A stretch of DNA of 64,000 nucleotides from Rachycentron canadum (GCA_038496675.1 CM076669.1:5698656-5762655), one strand, 5' to 3'; positions 14,501 to 24,563 are shown, numbered from the stretch's first letter. Numbers and translations are program-made. Notes: generated from the sequence alone by a model not told the origin.

Positions 14501-17500
14501 GGTTGGGGCCAAGTTTTTAAAATTGGACATGACTGAAACTAAATCTGGTACCTTGTACCTTTTGAGATGTTTTTGAAATATAAGAAAACTCTGCCATCAG
14601 TAATAACTGTGACCCGACCTACTAACCTTACTATGGTTTAACTTTTTGCTTCACTCAAACCACCTGCAGGATGTCGGAGTTGGTGGAGGTTCCTGATGTG
14701 GCTCAGAAGATGTCCTGGGTGGAGAACTATTGGCCAGACGACTCCTTTTTCCCCAAGCCCTTTGTCCAGAAGTACTGCCTTATGGGGGTCAAGGACAGCT
14801 ATACAGATTTCCACATAGACTTCGGGGGCACCTCGGTCTGGTACCACGTTCTCTGGGTGAGTGTTTGCTTTCAGAGGAGTTGAATGTGTTTGGACACCAG
14901 GGTAAAGCTGTGTCACAAAGACACGTTCCAGTGCAAAGTAACTACTTTGTTTGTTGAGCGCAGGCTAAGCTTTCCCTACATTAGTCAAGCTCTGTGGGCT
15001 TTAGTGAGTTTGTATATACTGGGGTATTTAGAGTTGCCAGTCACGGCTGATTGGCTAGCATTTACTGAAAGGTCTCCTCGCCTCATGCAGCTTTGGGAGC
15101 AGCAATGCTGTGCCGCTGATGATGATGTCGTCATCTATTCCATAAACTGTAGCTGACATTAATTTCAAACGGTATGTGGGTGGTTGTATGAGGGTGTTAA
15201 TAACAGCAGCATCAACACAGCTGCTGTGATCAAACACCATAACATCAGAGTGTCACCCATGTGTGGCAGTCCACTAACTCAAACTCCTCTTCATCTGCTC
15301 TGTAGGGTGAGAAGGTCTTCTACTTGATCAAGCCCACTCCTGCCAACCTTGCACTATATGAGGCATGGAGCTCCTCGCCCAATCAGAGTGAAGTGTTCTT
15401 TGGGGACAAAGTGGAGAAGTGCTACAAGTGTATTGTGCCCCAGGGAACAACGCTGCTCATCCCTACAGGTCTGTAATTATCTTTTATACCTTTGTGAAGT
15501 GTCTTGCATGGTTTTATCTTTATGGGCCATTCACACCTGGAATTTGGTTCATTTGTTCTGGACCAAAGGGAAACACTTAAAACATTGTTGCCTTTTAATT
15601 TTGGTCAGGTTTGTGTTCACTCTTTTTACACACAAAGAGCTGTTGATTGTCCATTTCTCCAAAGTCCATCTCCATGACCAGATCATAGGTACCCACATGG
15701 ACAGTCAGATTCCAGTGACTGTCAAATAACTGAAGATACATGACAACAGAGAGGTTGAAACAGAAGCTGTCTTCAACAGCAATATTAGATGATGATTATG
15801 TCAAAATATGCAGAGTAGATGCTCGGCACACTGCAGTTATAACTGATTTTAACTGTTGGATTGGGAAGATTATTTGCCAAAACACATACATGGTTTGCTT
15901 CCAAAACAATTTGTGCTCAGCAGAATAATTCAAGTGTAGTTCAGCCTTTAATTTCAGACTAAAGTGCAACAAAATCCTGTGGTTGGTCAATTTTCTGTCA
16001 GACCACAAACACACCACACCAGAGTCTGCTTGGAAAGACACTCAGACACTCTTTTCAAATGGTCTTGGTTGGGTTGTTTGGCCTGGTTCTGTGGTTCCCA
16101 CTAGCCCACAGGAACCACACCAACCAGGCAAATGCACCAGAGTCTGTTTGAACTTAACCGAACCAGTTCGGTGTAAAGGCACCCTTTGTGGTGTCCAAGC
16201 ACAATAGATTTCACACTCTCTGACATAGAGCTATTTGTGTCACTAATGATATATCATTGTAGTTGCTGAGCCTTGCTAGCTGTTGTTCACAGCTGATGTG
16301 TTGTCTGGATTTGTCTTTGTCTTTTCACATACATTCAAAAGTTAAAATAATCATGTTTCCCATGACTCCTGCCAGGAAAATACAGGCTACTTGAAAGTCC
16401 TCTGTCATTGCCAAGGGAAAATAACAGAGAGGGAATTTCTTTCTGAGGAGGAACCCAAACAGTTCTTAATGATGATAATTACAATGGATAAATGAAGACA
16501 TGCAGAGCTCTTGTGTAAAATGATGAAAGATGTGATGCTGTGGATCACATCTTTCATCACTTCTTTCTCCTGCATGTGACTTGAAACCTTTCATCCCTTC
16601 AACCAGCAATGTTATTGTTTCTAATTACAAAGTTGTGTAAGAGGGTAAATAGGTGAAAAAGATGTCACTAACACAATATGACATAGTTTCACCAAAGTGA
16701 CGCTAATGTTTGTCGTCATACGATTATCTATCCATCAGTCTTTGAAAGGACTTTCTAAGCTGATGGAGTTCCTTGCCCCCCACTGCTGCCAGACAGACAA
16801 AGCTCAGTTTCAACCCATCAACTGCTGGACGTCCTCAATCAGTCTTGCAGCCATTCCTTCTCAGCGGGCTGAAGCAGCATTGTAAAAGGGAGCTTTTGGC
16901 AGAGAGGGTGTGCGGAGAGGTGGGAATTAAGTGGGGGTCAGAGAGCACAGTAGGTCAGTCAGCTAGTGCATTATCAGGCCTGTCTATCAGCCTTACACCA
17001 ACACCCCCCACTCAGACTCTGCTTTCTCTCACTTTGTGTTGCATAAAAAAGGCTGTTTATCTGAGGGGGAACTCGTTATTTCATAGAAAACCTTATCTCT
17101 TTTTTTTTTAAGTCTGACTGTGGGTTGTTTTCGTCCAGTCTGCATATTCAAACATTGTAAACGCACATTTTCACACAGGCCAGTGTAACCAGGTTCATGT
17201 TTGATTTGCCAGGTCTTACTGTGTGATTTCTGGCTGTTCCCTCTTAAATATTGAGTCAGTACAAGTTGGTCAGTGGATGAGCGGTTAATGTTTGTGCTCT
17301 GGCGCCCTCTGCAGGCTGGATCCATGCTGTTCTCACCTCTCAGGATTGCATGGCTTTTGGAGGGAACTTCCTTCACAACCTCAATATTGGCATGCAGCTC
17401 AGGTAAACGGCTCAGATAATACTGATGGTTTTTATTTTTCAATACTCTTGTGTTTGGTTCTTTATCTCTGAACTCTTCTGTCTTTTCTGCGTTGATTCAC

Positions 17501-20500
17501 AGGTGTTATGAAATGGAACGTCGTCTGAAAACCCCAGACCTCTTTAAGTTTCCATACTTCGAGGCCATATGTTGGTATGTGGCCAAGAATCTCCTGGAAA
17601 TGCTAAAAGGTGAGAGAGCACAGAGTTAGATGTTTAAAAAAAAAAAAAAAAGTGTAGATATTAGACCAGCCAGAAAAATAAAGGTGTGCATGCTAACATT
17701 ATAGATTTTTATCATTTCTGACCTTCAATCCTAGAAATAATCAGTGTATTTTAAGAAATTTTACACTTCACACCAATTAAAAAATATTAGTTAGACATGG
17801 TAACATTATTAATCCGAGGAATTGCAGTCCCAATGTATGCGCTTATCTTTAGACGTCTTATCGTTTTCTTCTTCTCAGAACTACGTGAGGACAGTTGTCC
17901 ACCACCAACCTACCTAGTGGAGGGAGTCAAGGCTTTAATCGGTGCACTGAAGACCTGGTTGAAAAGAGAGGTGAGAGTCGGCCACAGCGTTCTCACGGTC
18001 ACGTCCTTCTTTCTGCACATATAGTGTCCAGATGGTTATTGTTACATGGCAGCTTCGCCCTTATCTTCTGGATGTGTGTCAGTGGTTAACAGACTTTTCT
18101 CTGTTCATCTCTCCTGCCTGGATGTGGACTGCTGTGTCTGCAGGTGACTGAGCCCACCAGTGAAGTACCAGACAATATCAGGCCAAACCATCTCATTAAA
18201 GAGCTGACAAAGGAAATCCGCTATGTGGAGGTACGTCAGGAGGAGGGAGGAGGAGGGAAGAGGAGGGAGGAGGAGGGAGGAGGAAACGGGAAACAGGACA
18301 GTTAAACCTTGTGAACTGATGCATTGTTGTTGTCAAATATCAAACTATTTCAGAATATTCAGTCATTTTCAGACTTTTTTTTGTACATGACATGATTAAA
18401 GGTCATCATTCAATCTTATTCTTACAGATTATTTCTTTCTTTTTTTGCTGTTAAATTAAAAACAGAAAACTATGTTGGGTTATTATGAAGGGTCATTCTT
18501 AAGCTCACTTGAAATGAAATGAAATCTACAGTATTGCTCCTAATAAATAAATGCAGTAATTTTAGCAGTGCAGGACATTATCTGTACAGACACAAGGTTA
18601 AGAATTTATTTTAAAATAATATATATTTTTAAAACTTTTTATTTGGGATATTCTATGTACAATACAACCTAGGCTGGTCAAACAGCCCACACACAGGATG
18701 CACAGGAAAGCCATTATGAGGCAATCACATTCAGACTTTGAGTTTGTGCAGCATTTTCTTGCAGGCAGTCCATGAACTTGTGAACCTTTAAATTGCAATT
18801 CTGGGTAGACTCTTGACTTTGTGAATGTGTGTTGACCTTCACCCTACAGGAGGAACCAGTCAGCGGTAGCAAGCCAGTGAAATCTCAGGGAAGTGGGTGC
18901 GGAGTAGCATCTGGATCGAATGGCTGCCCGGCCACTCGTTCCACACTGGAGAGGCTGTGTCAGGCTCGGCGGGCGAGAAGAGCCGCCAGGCGGCTGAGGG
19001 AGCAGCAGCGGCAGGCCCCCAAAGTGCCCTCCAACCTGGACATTTTGGAGCAGCACACCAGGGAGGTGCTGAGGAGGCTCGAGGTCGGACCGCTTGAAGA
19101 GGTGAGGACCAAGGAACGGACTAGGAGTATAATTGTGAGGATTCACTTATTTCTAACATGGTTGTGGGTTTTTTTTTTTATTTTAAGCAGTTGTTGCCTT
19201 CATTGACTCAGTATCTCATTAAAGCAAATCACAAAATATACTTGTCATTATCAGCACAAACTGCAGCTTCACAGTAATTTTTCCTGTGGAACAGAAAAGC
19301 AGCATTTTATAGATGTGGATTAAAATATTATATATAATTATATAACATGTTACATGAACTGAGCGACTCTGGTCTGTACCACTCAGGATCCAGCGTTCTG
19401 TGCCAAGGTTCATGGGAAGCTCAATAAAGTGTCAACTGCATCAGCAGCTGCTGCTGCAGAGTCTTTAGAGGACAACCACCTACGGCTAATGCTGGTCAAC
19501 GGCAGGATCATCAGGTGAGAGCTCAGCTCTTTCACAGCAAACAAATCTTTGTTCCTCTTATTGTTTAAGTCTGAGTGGTCATTTGCAGTTGTCGGTATAA
19601 ATCAGTATATAAACATAGAAAGTTTTGATTTAATAATACATAAAGACGAGGTGATGAAAAGAGAGGGGGAAAAAAATGGAGCTAGAAACAAAATGAGAAA
19701 ACCAGACAAACCAAAACCACATAGATTTATAAAAAACGATCCACAAGGCAGCAGGTTATGAGAAACCAGATCCTGTGTTCTTATCTGTATAATCTTTGTT
19801 CCTCAGTTGGATTCTGTTTTGTCTCGCAAAATAATTTTTCTTTTTTCTCTGTGATTCAAACATGTTTATTTGTGTGTGCAGAGATATGAGGCGGCCAGTC
19901 AGCAGCCCGGTAAAGACGGAGGGTGAACGGTCATCTGTTGGCCAAAGTCCACCAAAGAGTTGTGTGGATGTGAAGTCAGAGAGGACACAGGATGGTCAAG
20001 AGCAGCACAGCATGTTTGAGAAACCCATGCTCCTCAGTAAGTCACCAGAGCCGGTGCTTATTAAAGCCACGGCTTAGCAGAGAAATTGTTGCCAACTGCC
20101 CATTCATTCGCTCGCTCGCTCACTCACTCACTCACTCACTCACTCAGCTGATGGTGTGTTATGTCTTCCAGGGGGTCTGGAGAGGGTGAAGACTGAACTC
20201 AGGGAAGAAGTCTCAGGACACTCCAGTGTGTCAGATGTGGAGTCAGACAGTGACTCTCCCACAGAGGTAAAACCACAGTCAACACTGAGCTTTCGAACGG
20301 CATCAAGTGGCCGAGCTGACTGTGCTTCTGATGCTAAAAACACAAGCCTCAATCAAACATGTTGAAATGAATTGAAATCTAACATTTTCTCACACATATG
20401 ATACACGTGGTCACATAAACACGATTCTGTTATATGTCGACTAATCATGCTTTGATTACTTATACATCTTCACAACTTGCTTTGTCAAAGCAGCGTAAAG

Positions 20501-21788
20501 CATCATCGTCATCAACGTCGTCGTCGTCGTCGTCCTCGTCCTCCTCGTCGTCGTCGTCATCATCCTCTTCTGACGAGGATTCAGAGAGTTCCCAAGAGGA
20601 GGAGGAGGAGGAAGACGAGAGGGGATCATCTCAGCAGAAAGGCTCAGGGCACACCATAGAGCTGGACCAGTCTGGCCAGAAACTCAGGCACAAACACAAA
20701 CCACTCAAACGGTGAGAAACGTGTACAATCAGAGCACCTGTCAGAGTTCAACATGCTATTTTAAAGTGCACTTAGAGGGAGTAAATAATCAAGTCGTCTC
20801 CTTCCTGCAGAGACCGTCCTACCTCACCCAGCACAGAAGAGGCCATTCAGGGGATGCTGTCTATGGCTGGTCTGCTGTGCTCCCCCAAGCAGGAGAAGGT
20901 AGCCTCGTCCCAGGAGCCCTGGTGGTCCAGCCCGAGCCAATGCTCGCGGCTGGAGCAGAGGGAGGTGCAGCACCAGCGTCGACTGCAGGGGGACAAGAGC
21001 CCGATGGACAGCCAGGGCAATAGCAGCAGCGAGGCCTGGGACAATCAGGGGCTGCCCAGCCCCCTCAGTCAGAGCCACGCCACCAGCCCAGAGACTGACT
21101 ACCAGTACTGTGACCCCTCAATGTCTCCTCCGCTGCACCCCTCCAAGAGGCACGCCCCCAACCCCCCACCTATCAGCAATCAGGCCACAAAAGGTCTGCA
21201 AATCTTTTTTTTGTTTGCTTTTTGTCAGTAAGAAATGTTAAAATATGAAATTGTTCAATCATTTGTAGTTCATTTCACAAATGTGAAATTGAGGCCAAGT
21301 CAGTTTGTGATCCACAAGGTTATGAGAAACCAGATCCTGCGTTCTTATCTGTATAATCTCTGTTCCTCAGTTGGATTCTGTTTCGTCTCTTAAATTTTTT
21401 TTTTTCTCCGTGATTCAAAAATGTTTATTTTTGTGTACAGAGATATGAGTATATTCAGTATCTGGATGTAGAGGCATCAGAGATAAAACAATAAGATAGA
21501 AAATTCATATGCAACAGTTCTGATGTCACGTCTGAAGTCTTTTTAGGTTTTGGACACATTTAAATATGTCAGCTGATAAACTGATATTTTTATGGACATG
21601 AAATATCTGCTTTCTGTCGACCAAATGATTTATTTTGAGGAAATGATTGACAGACTAATCAATAATATCAAGAATTGTTAGTTGCAAACATGGACTGTAA
21701 ACATTCGCAGCTTTTATACTTAATTCTGTTAATGTTCTCCTAATTAATTAATCAATCCTGTTTTTGTTTATTTATTTATTTTTATTCT

Positions 21789-21830
<42 letters not shown>

Positions 21831-21919
21831 GCAAACGGCCCAAAAAAGGAATGGCCACAGCCAAGCAGAGACTGGGGAAGATCCTGAAACTCAACAGACA
21901 CAGTCGCGTCTTTGTGTAA
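2421..21919 (+). CDS. kdm7a: KDM7A-type PHD/JmjC histone lysine demethylase (18 coding exons)
   Basis: Nuclear Fe(II)/2-oxoglutarate demethylase family acting on H3K9me1/2 and H3K27me1/2 (family knowledge). Exons: 2421-2518, 9763-9848, 10364-10481, 11251-11411, 14177-14318, 14670-14856, 15306-15468, 17315-17402, 17503-17609, 17879-17970, 18144-18230, 18850-19101, 19387-19514, 19882-20036, 20172-20266, 20494-20711, 20811-21193, 21831-21919. They sum to 2649 nt, 882 residues, with matching phase at every junction. The PHD finger has C8, C10, C23, C26, H31, C34, C50, C53. The JmjC iron ligands are H250, D252 (motif HIDFGG) and H322, with the same 72-residue spacing as in human KDM7A. The C-terminus has the conserved ATAKQRLGKILKLNR block and ends HSRVFV, close to KDM7A and unlike the PHF8 ending. 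Human KDM7A is somewhat longer (941 residues from memory). Whether this is the teleost aa or ab copy cannot be told here. Confidence 0.96.
2519..9762 (+). other. kdm7a: kdm7a intron 1 (7.2 kb)
   Basis: Donor GTAGGT, acceptor CTCCAG. No coding exon was found inside. It holds an imperfect inverted repeat at 6142-6208. Otherwise it is ordinary intronic sequence that could host enhancers. Confidence 0.75.
9763..9848 (+). CDS. kdm7a: kdm7a coding exon 2: second half of the PHD finger
   Basis: Encodes residues 33-62 (SCVQVEEHHAVDIDVYHCPNC). It completes the zinc ligands C34, C50 and C53. Acceptor CTCCAG, donor GTGAGT; the exon ends inside a split ATG codon whose TG opens the next exon. Confidence 0.93.
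10364..10481 (+). CDS. kdm7a: kdm7a coding exon 3: PHD-JmjC linker
   Basis: Encodes residues 62-101 (MKKRNNWHRHDYTEPDDG and on), matching the KDM7A linker that sets the spacing between the H3K4me3-reading PHD and the catalytic domain. Acceptor TTGCAG; donor GTGCAT, a weaker consensus. Split AG|T Ser codon at the 3' end. Confidence 0.93.
11251..11411 (+). CDS. kdm7a: kdm7a coding exon 4
   Basis: Encodes residues 101-155 (SGEEILMRMKGEQVTPRYLE to DVEQYVG), the region leading into the JmjC fold. Acceptor TTGCAG, donor GTAAGG, phase 1 at the end. Confidence 0.94.
11412..14176 (+). other. kdm7a: kdm7a intron 4 (2.8 kb)
   Basis: Intron between phase-1 exons with donor GTAAGG and acceptor TTCTAG. 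It contains short GT/GA-rich stretches (about 13545-13575) and a CA run near 13813-13828. No exon seen. Confidence 0.75.
14177..14318 (+). CDS. kdm7a: kdm7a coding exon 5
   Basis: Encodes residues 155-202, including the KDM7-family signature GGDKVIDVIDVARQADSKM and LISLEFSDTK. Acceptor TTCTAG, donor GTAAGC, split AA|G Lys codon. Confidence 0.95.
14670..14856 (+). CDS. kdm7a: kdm7a coding exon 6: JmjC core with the first two iron ligands
   Basis: Encodes residues 202-264. It contains SWVENYWPDD, QKYCLMGVKDSYTDFHIDFG with Fe(II) ligands H250 and D252, and GTSVWYHVLW. Acceptor CTGCAG, donor GTGAGT, phase 0 at the end. Confidence 0.97.
15306..15468 (+). CDS. kdm7a: kdm7a coding exon 7: JmjC core
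   Basis: Encodes residues 265-319 (GEKVFYLIKPTPANLALYE, EVFFGDKVEKCYKC, LLIPTG). The Lys of LIKPT is the usual 2-oxoglutarate-binding lysine of this family. Acceptor CTGTAG, donor GTCTGT. Confidence 0.96.
15469..17314 (+). other. kdm7a: kdm7a intron 7 (1.8 kb)
   Basis: Holds a 16-bp perfect stem hairpin at 16521-16559. No coding exon was recognised. Confidence 0.75.
17315..17402 (+). CDS. kdm7a: kdm7a coding exon 8: JmjC distal histidine
   Basis: Encodes residues 319-348 (GWIHAVLTSQDCMAFGGNFL then HNLNIGMQLR). H322 is the third iron ligand. Acceptor CTGCAG inside a CTCF-like motif, donor GTAAAC. Confidence 0.97.
17503..17609 (+). CDS. kdm7a: kdm7a coding exon 9
   Basis: Encodes residues 348-384 (RCYEMERRLKTPDLFKFPYF then EAICWYVAKNLLEMLKE), the helical region after the JmjC core. 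Acceptor TTCACAG, donor GTGAGA. Confidence 0.96.
17879..17970 (+). CDS. kdm7a: kdm7a coding exon 10
   Basis: Encodes residues 384-414 (ELREDSCPPPTYLVEGVKAL and on to LKRE), matching the KDM7A block LREDxxxPxTYLVxGVKAL. Acceptor TTCTCAG, donor GTGAGA, phase 0. Confidence 0.95.
18144..18230 (+). CDS. kdm7a: kdm7a coding exon 11
   Basis: Encodes residues 415-443 (VTEPTSEVPDNIRPNHLIKE and on). Acceptor CTGCAG, donor GTACGT. A G-rich GGAGGA minisatellite begins eight bases past the exon end. Confidence 0.93.
18238..18284. repeat. GGAGGA-type purine minisatellite
   Basis: Nearly pure GGA/GGGA repeat on the plus strand directly inside intron 11 of kdm7a. G-runs beside a donor can act as intronic splicing enhancers (inference). 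Confidence 0.8.
18850..19101 (+). CDS. kdm7a: kdm7a coding exon 12
   Basis: Encodes residues 444-527. The start EEPVSGSKPVKSQG resembles the human EENGKPVKSQG segment, followed by an Arg-rich helix (QARRARRAARRLREQQRQ) and the conserved PSNLDILEQHTREVLRRLE. Acceptor CTACAG, donor GTGAGG. Confidence 0.93.
19387..19514 (+). CDS. kdm7a: kdm7a coding exon 13
   Basis: Encodes residues 528-570 (DPAFCAKVHGKLNKVSTASA to LRLMLVNGRIIR), matching the conserved LRLLLTNGRIIK of human KDM7A. Acceptor ACTCAG, donor GTGAGA. Confidence 0.92.
19882..20036 (+). CDS. kdm7a: kdm7a coding exon 14
   Basis: Encodes residues 570-622 (RDMRRPVSSPVKTEGERSSV and on to EKPMLLS), a low-conservation Ser/Lys-rich tail. Acceptor GTGCAG, donor GTAAGT. 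Its acceptor and first bases are duplicated at 21309-21449. Confidence 0.88.
20110..20147. repeat. (CTCG)n(CTCA)n tetranucleotide repeat
   Basis: About nine tetranucleotide units, the first ones CTCG and the rest CTCA, in kdm7a intron 14 just before exon 15. Confidence 0.85.
20172..20266 (+). CDS. kdm7a: kdm7a coding exon 15
   Basis: Encodes residues 622-653 (RGLERVKTELREEVSGHSSV then SDVESDSDSPTE), resembling human RVKSELRSRSSGYSDISESE. Acceptor TTCCAG, donor GTAAAA, phase 0. Confidence 0.92.
20494..20711 (+). CDS. kdm7a: kdm7a coding exon 16: polyserine/acidic tract
   Basis: Encodes residues 654-726: RKA, four Ser, Thr, eighteen Ser, then DEDSESSQ followed by an acidic run, ending LRHKHKPLKR. 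The acceptor is AAGCAG (a NAGNAG), so an extra Gln codon (start 20491) is possible. The tract is intrinsically disordered and rich in casein-kinase-2-like sites (inference). Confidence 0.86.
20811..21193 (+). CDS. kdm7a: kdm7a coding exon 17
   Basis: Encodes residues 726-854. It contains the KDM7-conserved PTSPSTEEAIQGMLSMAGL and ends with LHPSKRHAPNPPPISNQATK, both matching human KDM7A. Acceptor CTGCAG, donor GTCTGC. Confidence 0.95.
21309..21449 (+). repeat. Diverged partial duplicate of kdm7a intron 13 end plus exon 14 start
   Basis: About 140 bases in intron 17 are near-identical to 19738-19890. Shared stretches include TTATGAGAAACCAGATCCTG and CCTCAGTTGGATTCTGTTT, and both copies end in CAGAGATATGAG. 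The copy lacks seven bases present at 19749-19755. It carries a mock acceptor (TACAG) but reads into TAG after ten codons in the exon 14 frame, so it is not a usable coding exon. Confidence 0.88.
21792..21828. repeat. T37 homopolymer at a splice acceptor
   Basis: Uninterrupted run of 37 T immediately followed by the AG acceptor of kdm7a exon 18, so it forms the polypyrimidine tract. The length is prone to sequencing error and polymorphism. Confidence 0.9.
21831..21919 (+). CDS. kdm7a: kdm7a terminal coding exon 18
   Basis: Encodes residues 854-882, the conserved basic tail GKRPKKGMATAKQRLGKILK ending LNRHSRVFV, then TAA at 21917-21919. The acceptor AG follows directly on a run of 37 T. Confidence 0.96.
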
Positions 21920-24138
21920 CGCTCCAAAAAACACCAGAGGCAGAAGAGAAGATGGGGATGTATTCTTGAAGAGGAAAAAAAAAAAAGAAACATTTGTGTA
22001 TTTGTTACTTGACACTTTTGTGCTGCAGAAAATGGGAAGGTGGGTTTAAAAAAAAGAAAAAAGGGGGGGGGGGGATCAGAAGAGAAGACACTGCCTGGAG
22101 ACGACCACAACCGAACGAATCTTGACACGAAAAAAAACACGCTCACTGTGCATGCTTAGGAGACAGGGTATCGGATTTGAAACGAGCAAGTGCACGACTT
22201 CACTACAAGCACACTAAAGAACAAAACAGAAAAGGAGCTTCAGGGGAGACGAGGACGAGCATGTCATAAAATTTTCTGCTGCAGGGAAAGGTGGACTGAA
22301 GCTCCTGGGGGCATTCAAATGGACAAAGTTTACTGTCAGAGGTCTACCAAACAAACAAAAAAAAACAAACAAACAAAAAAACGCTTGCTTCGCCGGGGAG
22401 ACAGCAAAGAGATCTACTGCTTCTGATGCCAAGATCATCTGCATCACATTTACTAATGTAAACGCACCCCCCTCCCCGCACAGGCTTCAGTGCTATCTGC
22501 GAACAGGACGGAGGAGCAGGTGAAACGGAGCTGTATCTCTCACAGGGTCTTTCTTTTTTTCCCTTTGACCCTGGGGGAGGAAACGAGGTGCTAAGGAGGA
22601 GGAGGAGGAAGAGGTGAACTGAAATTTCAAAATGGTGCTTATTGTTTGTACTTTTCTCCACTCATGCTTGTCCCTTCCAGCCCTCCCCTCCCTTTATCTC
22701 AATCACACCAGCAATAATGACTGAGGAGACAGGTAAGAGCGAGAGGCAGCACTTTGGTGCATCCTTCCCTTACGATTCCTTCTGTTTTGTAGAAAAGTCT
22801 ACGTAGGTGCATCGCAGACATGCACAATTTAGTGCAAAATGTTCTCAAATCTGCACTGTTTGATAATTAGGGTTTGGGGTAGGGGTGGCGGGGGTGTCTT
22901 TGTCTTTCTGGGCAGTTCTGGCTGAAGGGAAGCTGCTCAAAGTGCTGCCTCCTAGTGACTTTGTTTGTAATAGGAAATACGAGTTGTTCATTTTAAAAGA
23001 AAAAAAAAATGAAAATGACAAATGACTCATGTTATCCTACTTAATTTATTTCTTGTTTTATGTGATGTTGATTTTTCTTTTTTAAATGTGTTATTTTTAT
23101 GGATTCTGAATGATGTATTTATTAATTGAAAGAGATGATTTTATTTTATTTTGACCCTAAAAACCTCAGCTATCCTGAGGGGGTTTTTTCCTTCACGGGG
23201 TTTTTCTCTTTTTTTTTTTTTTTTAACTTTAACACATACATTTTTTGTAAATGTGGATGTTTTAGAGTTCATGTGATCATCATCTGTTCAGTAGCAGTTT
23301 ACCTACACAACTTTGATTCTGTCACGACTCTTCCCTGCCCAGTTGAATAGATCCTGTGTTGATTCTTGTCTGTTCTGGTTTCGTCTTCTTCCTGTAGCCA
23401 GAGGGGTTGGGCTATGTGAGAATAGAGACTAGGTTAGGTTGAGAAATGTCAGCTTCCATATCTACACCTGAGCTTTCTTCAACTAGTGCCACTTATCATT
23501 TAGCAAAAAAAAAACAAAACAAGTATTCTGAGCCACTGTGGTCGATCCAAAGTAGTTGATGTATTCAGAAGTGAACGTTTGAGGAACTTAAATGGGATGA
23601 GTGAGGTTTTTTTTTTTTTTTTTTTTTAAAATACCAGTGCTGATGTGAGATGTGTGTTTTTGCTTGGGGTGCGCAGTTCTTCACTCTCAGGGAATGATGC
23701 CATGGACATAACCTTTGATTAACCACCAGCCACGTCATGGATGCAGACAGGATTTTTCTCAGCACTCACTCAAGACTTTTAACTTCACCTCCTGCGTTCG
23801 GAGTCGCTGAGCTTTGCTTGTTTTCCATTGCTCAAAAAAAAAAAAAAAAAAGATTTCATGGTCGTGGCTTTCAAGTAAGGATAAGCTGTGCTTCTACCAG
23901 TCAGTCATTGTACCTTTACAGTAGGCTACTTCTGTTAACATGAATTTGGTATTGTCCCCTGCTGCTTCCTAACACACTCAGCTCAGTGTTACACACAACA
24001 CACCTTTATTAAGTTGACGCAAAAATGAATTCACCCATGTAGATGACACCCAGGCTAAGTGTTGCCAACTAGCTTTAAGACCACTCATTTAACAGCATGA
24101 GACTTTGAAAGCTTTGCTCAGGTCGACTTGTAGTTCAC

Positions 24139-24164
24139 GAGCTGAGTGATCGATCACTCAGCTC
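24139..24164. repeat. 26-bp perfect palindrome
   Basis: Two 13-base arms, GAGCTGAGTGATC and its exact reverse complement, abut with no spacer, inside the kdm7a 3' UTR. Confidence 0.95.
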
Positions 24165-24557
24165 TGATGAGGTGTTTCACATAATCCTAACAAAGAACCG
24201 ACTTAGTGGTGATCACATTGCCGGACTAATTCCACTCCCTGTTTTTTTTTTTTTTTTCTCTCTCTTTTTTACACTACACTTTAACCTTTGATCTCTTTGC
24301 ATGTCAAGTCATTGAAAACACACGAGCTGGCCCGCAGGCAGGGTTTGTTATAAGCTGTAGTATTCACCGTGCAGGATCTGTCCCCTTTTTGCTTTTATAT
24401 GCAGCTCTCTTGCCATTTGTGTTATGTGCGTTGTTTCTTGCAATGTTTTTCTTTTCCAGATTTAAATGGCTTAATGATTTAAAATATACAAACACTGGCT
24501 AACTGTGACACTGTTAATGCGTTGCATTTTGTTTCTGCATTTCAAAAATTGCGTGTA

Positions 24558-24563
24558 AATAAA
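24558..24563 (+). terminator. kdm7a: kdm7a poly(A) signal AATAAA
   Basis: Canonical AATAAA followed by a T-rich stretch about 20 bases downstream (TTTGTCTTTTTTG), the usual downstream element. It is the best signal on the plus strand before the convergent ndufb2 gene. Confidence 0.65.

Noticed and set aside
2421..21919. Assignment as PHF8 instead of KDM7A
   Set aside because: The linker (MKKRNNWHRHDYTE), VENYWPDD segment, NPPPISNQATKGKRPKKG and the ending LNRHSRVFV agree with KDM7A; PHF8 ends IHRNGKLLL and has a different linker.
21772..22146. Lysine/phenylalanine-rich open frame on the minus strand
   Set aside because: It arises from the T37 homopolymer and other A/T runs around the last kdm7a exon.
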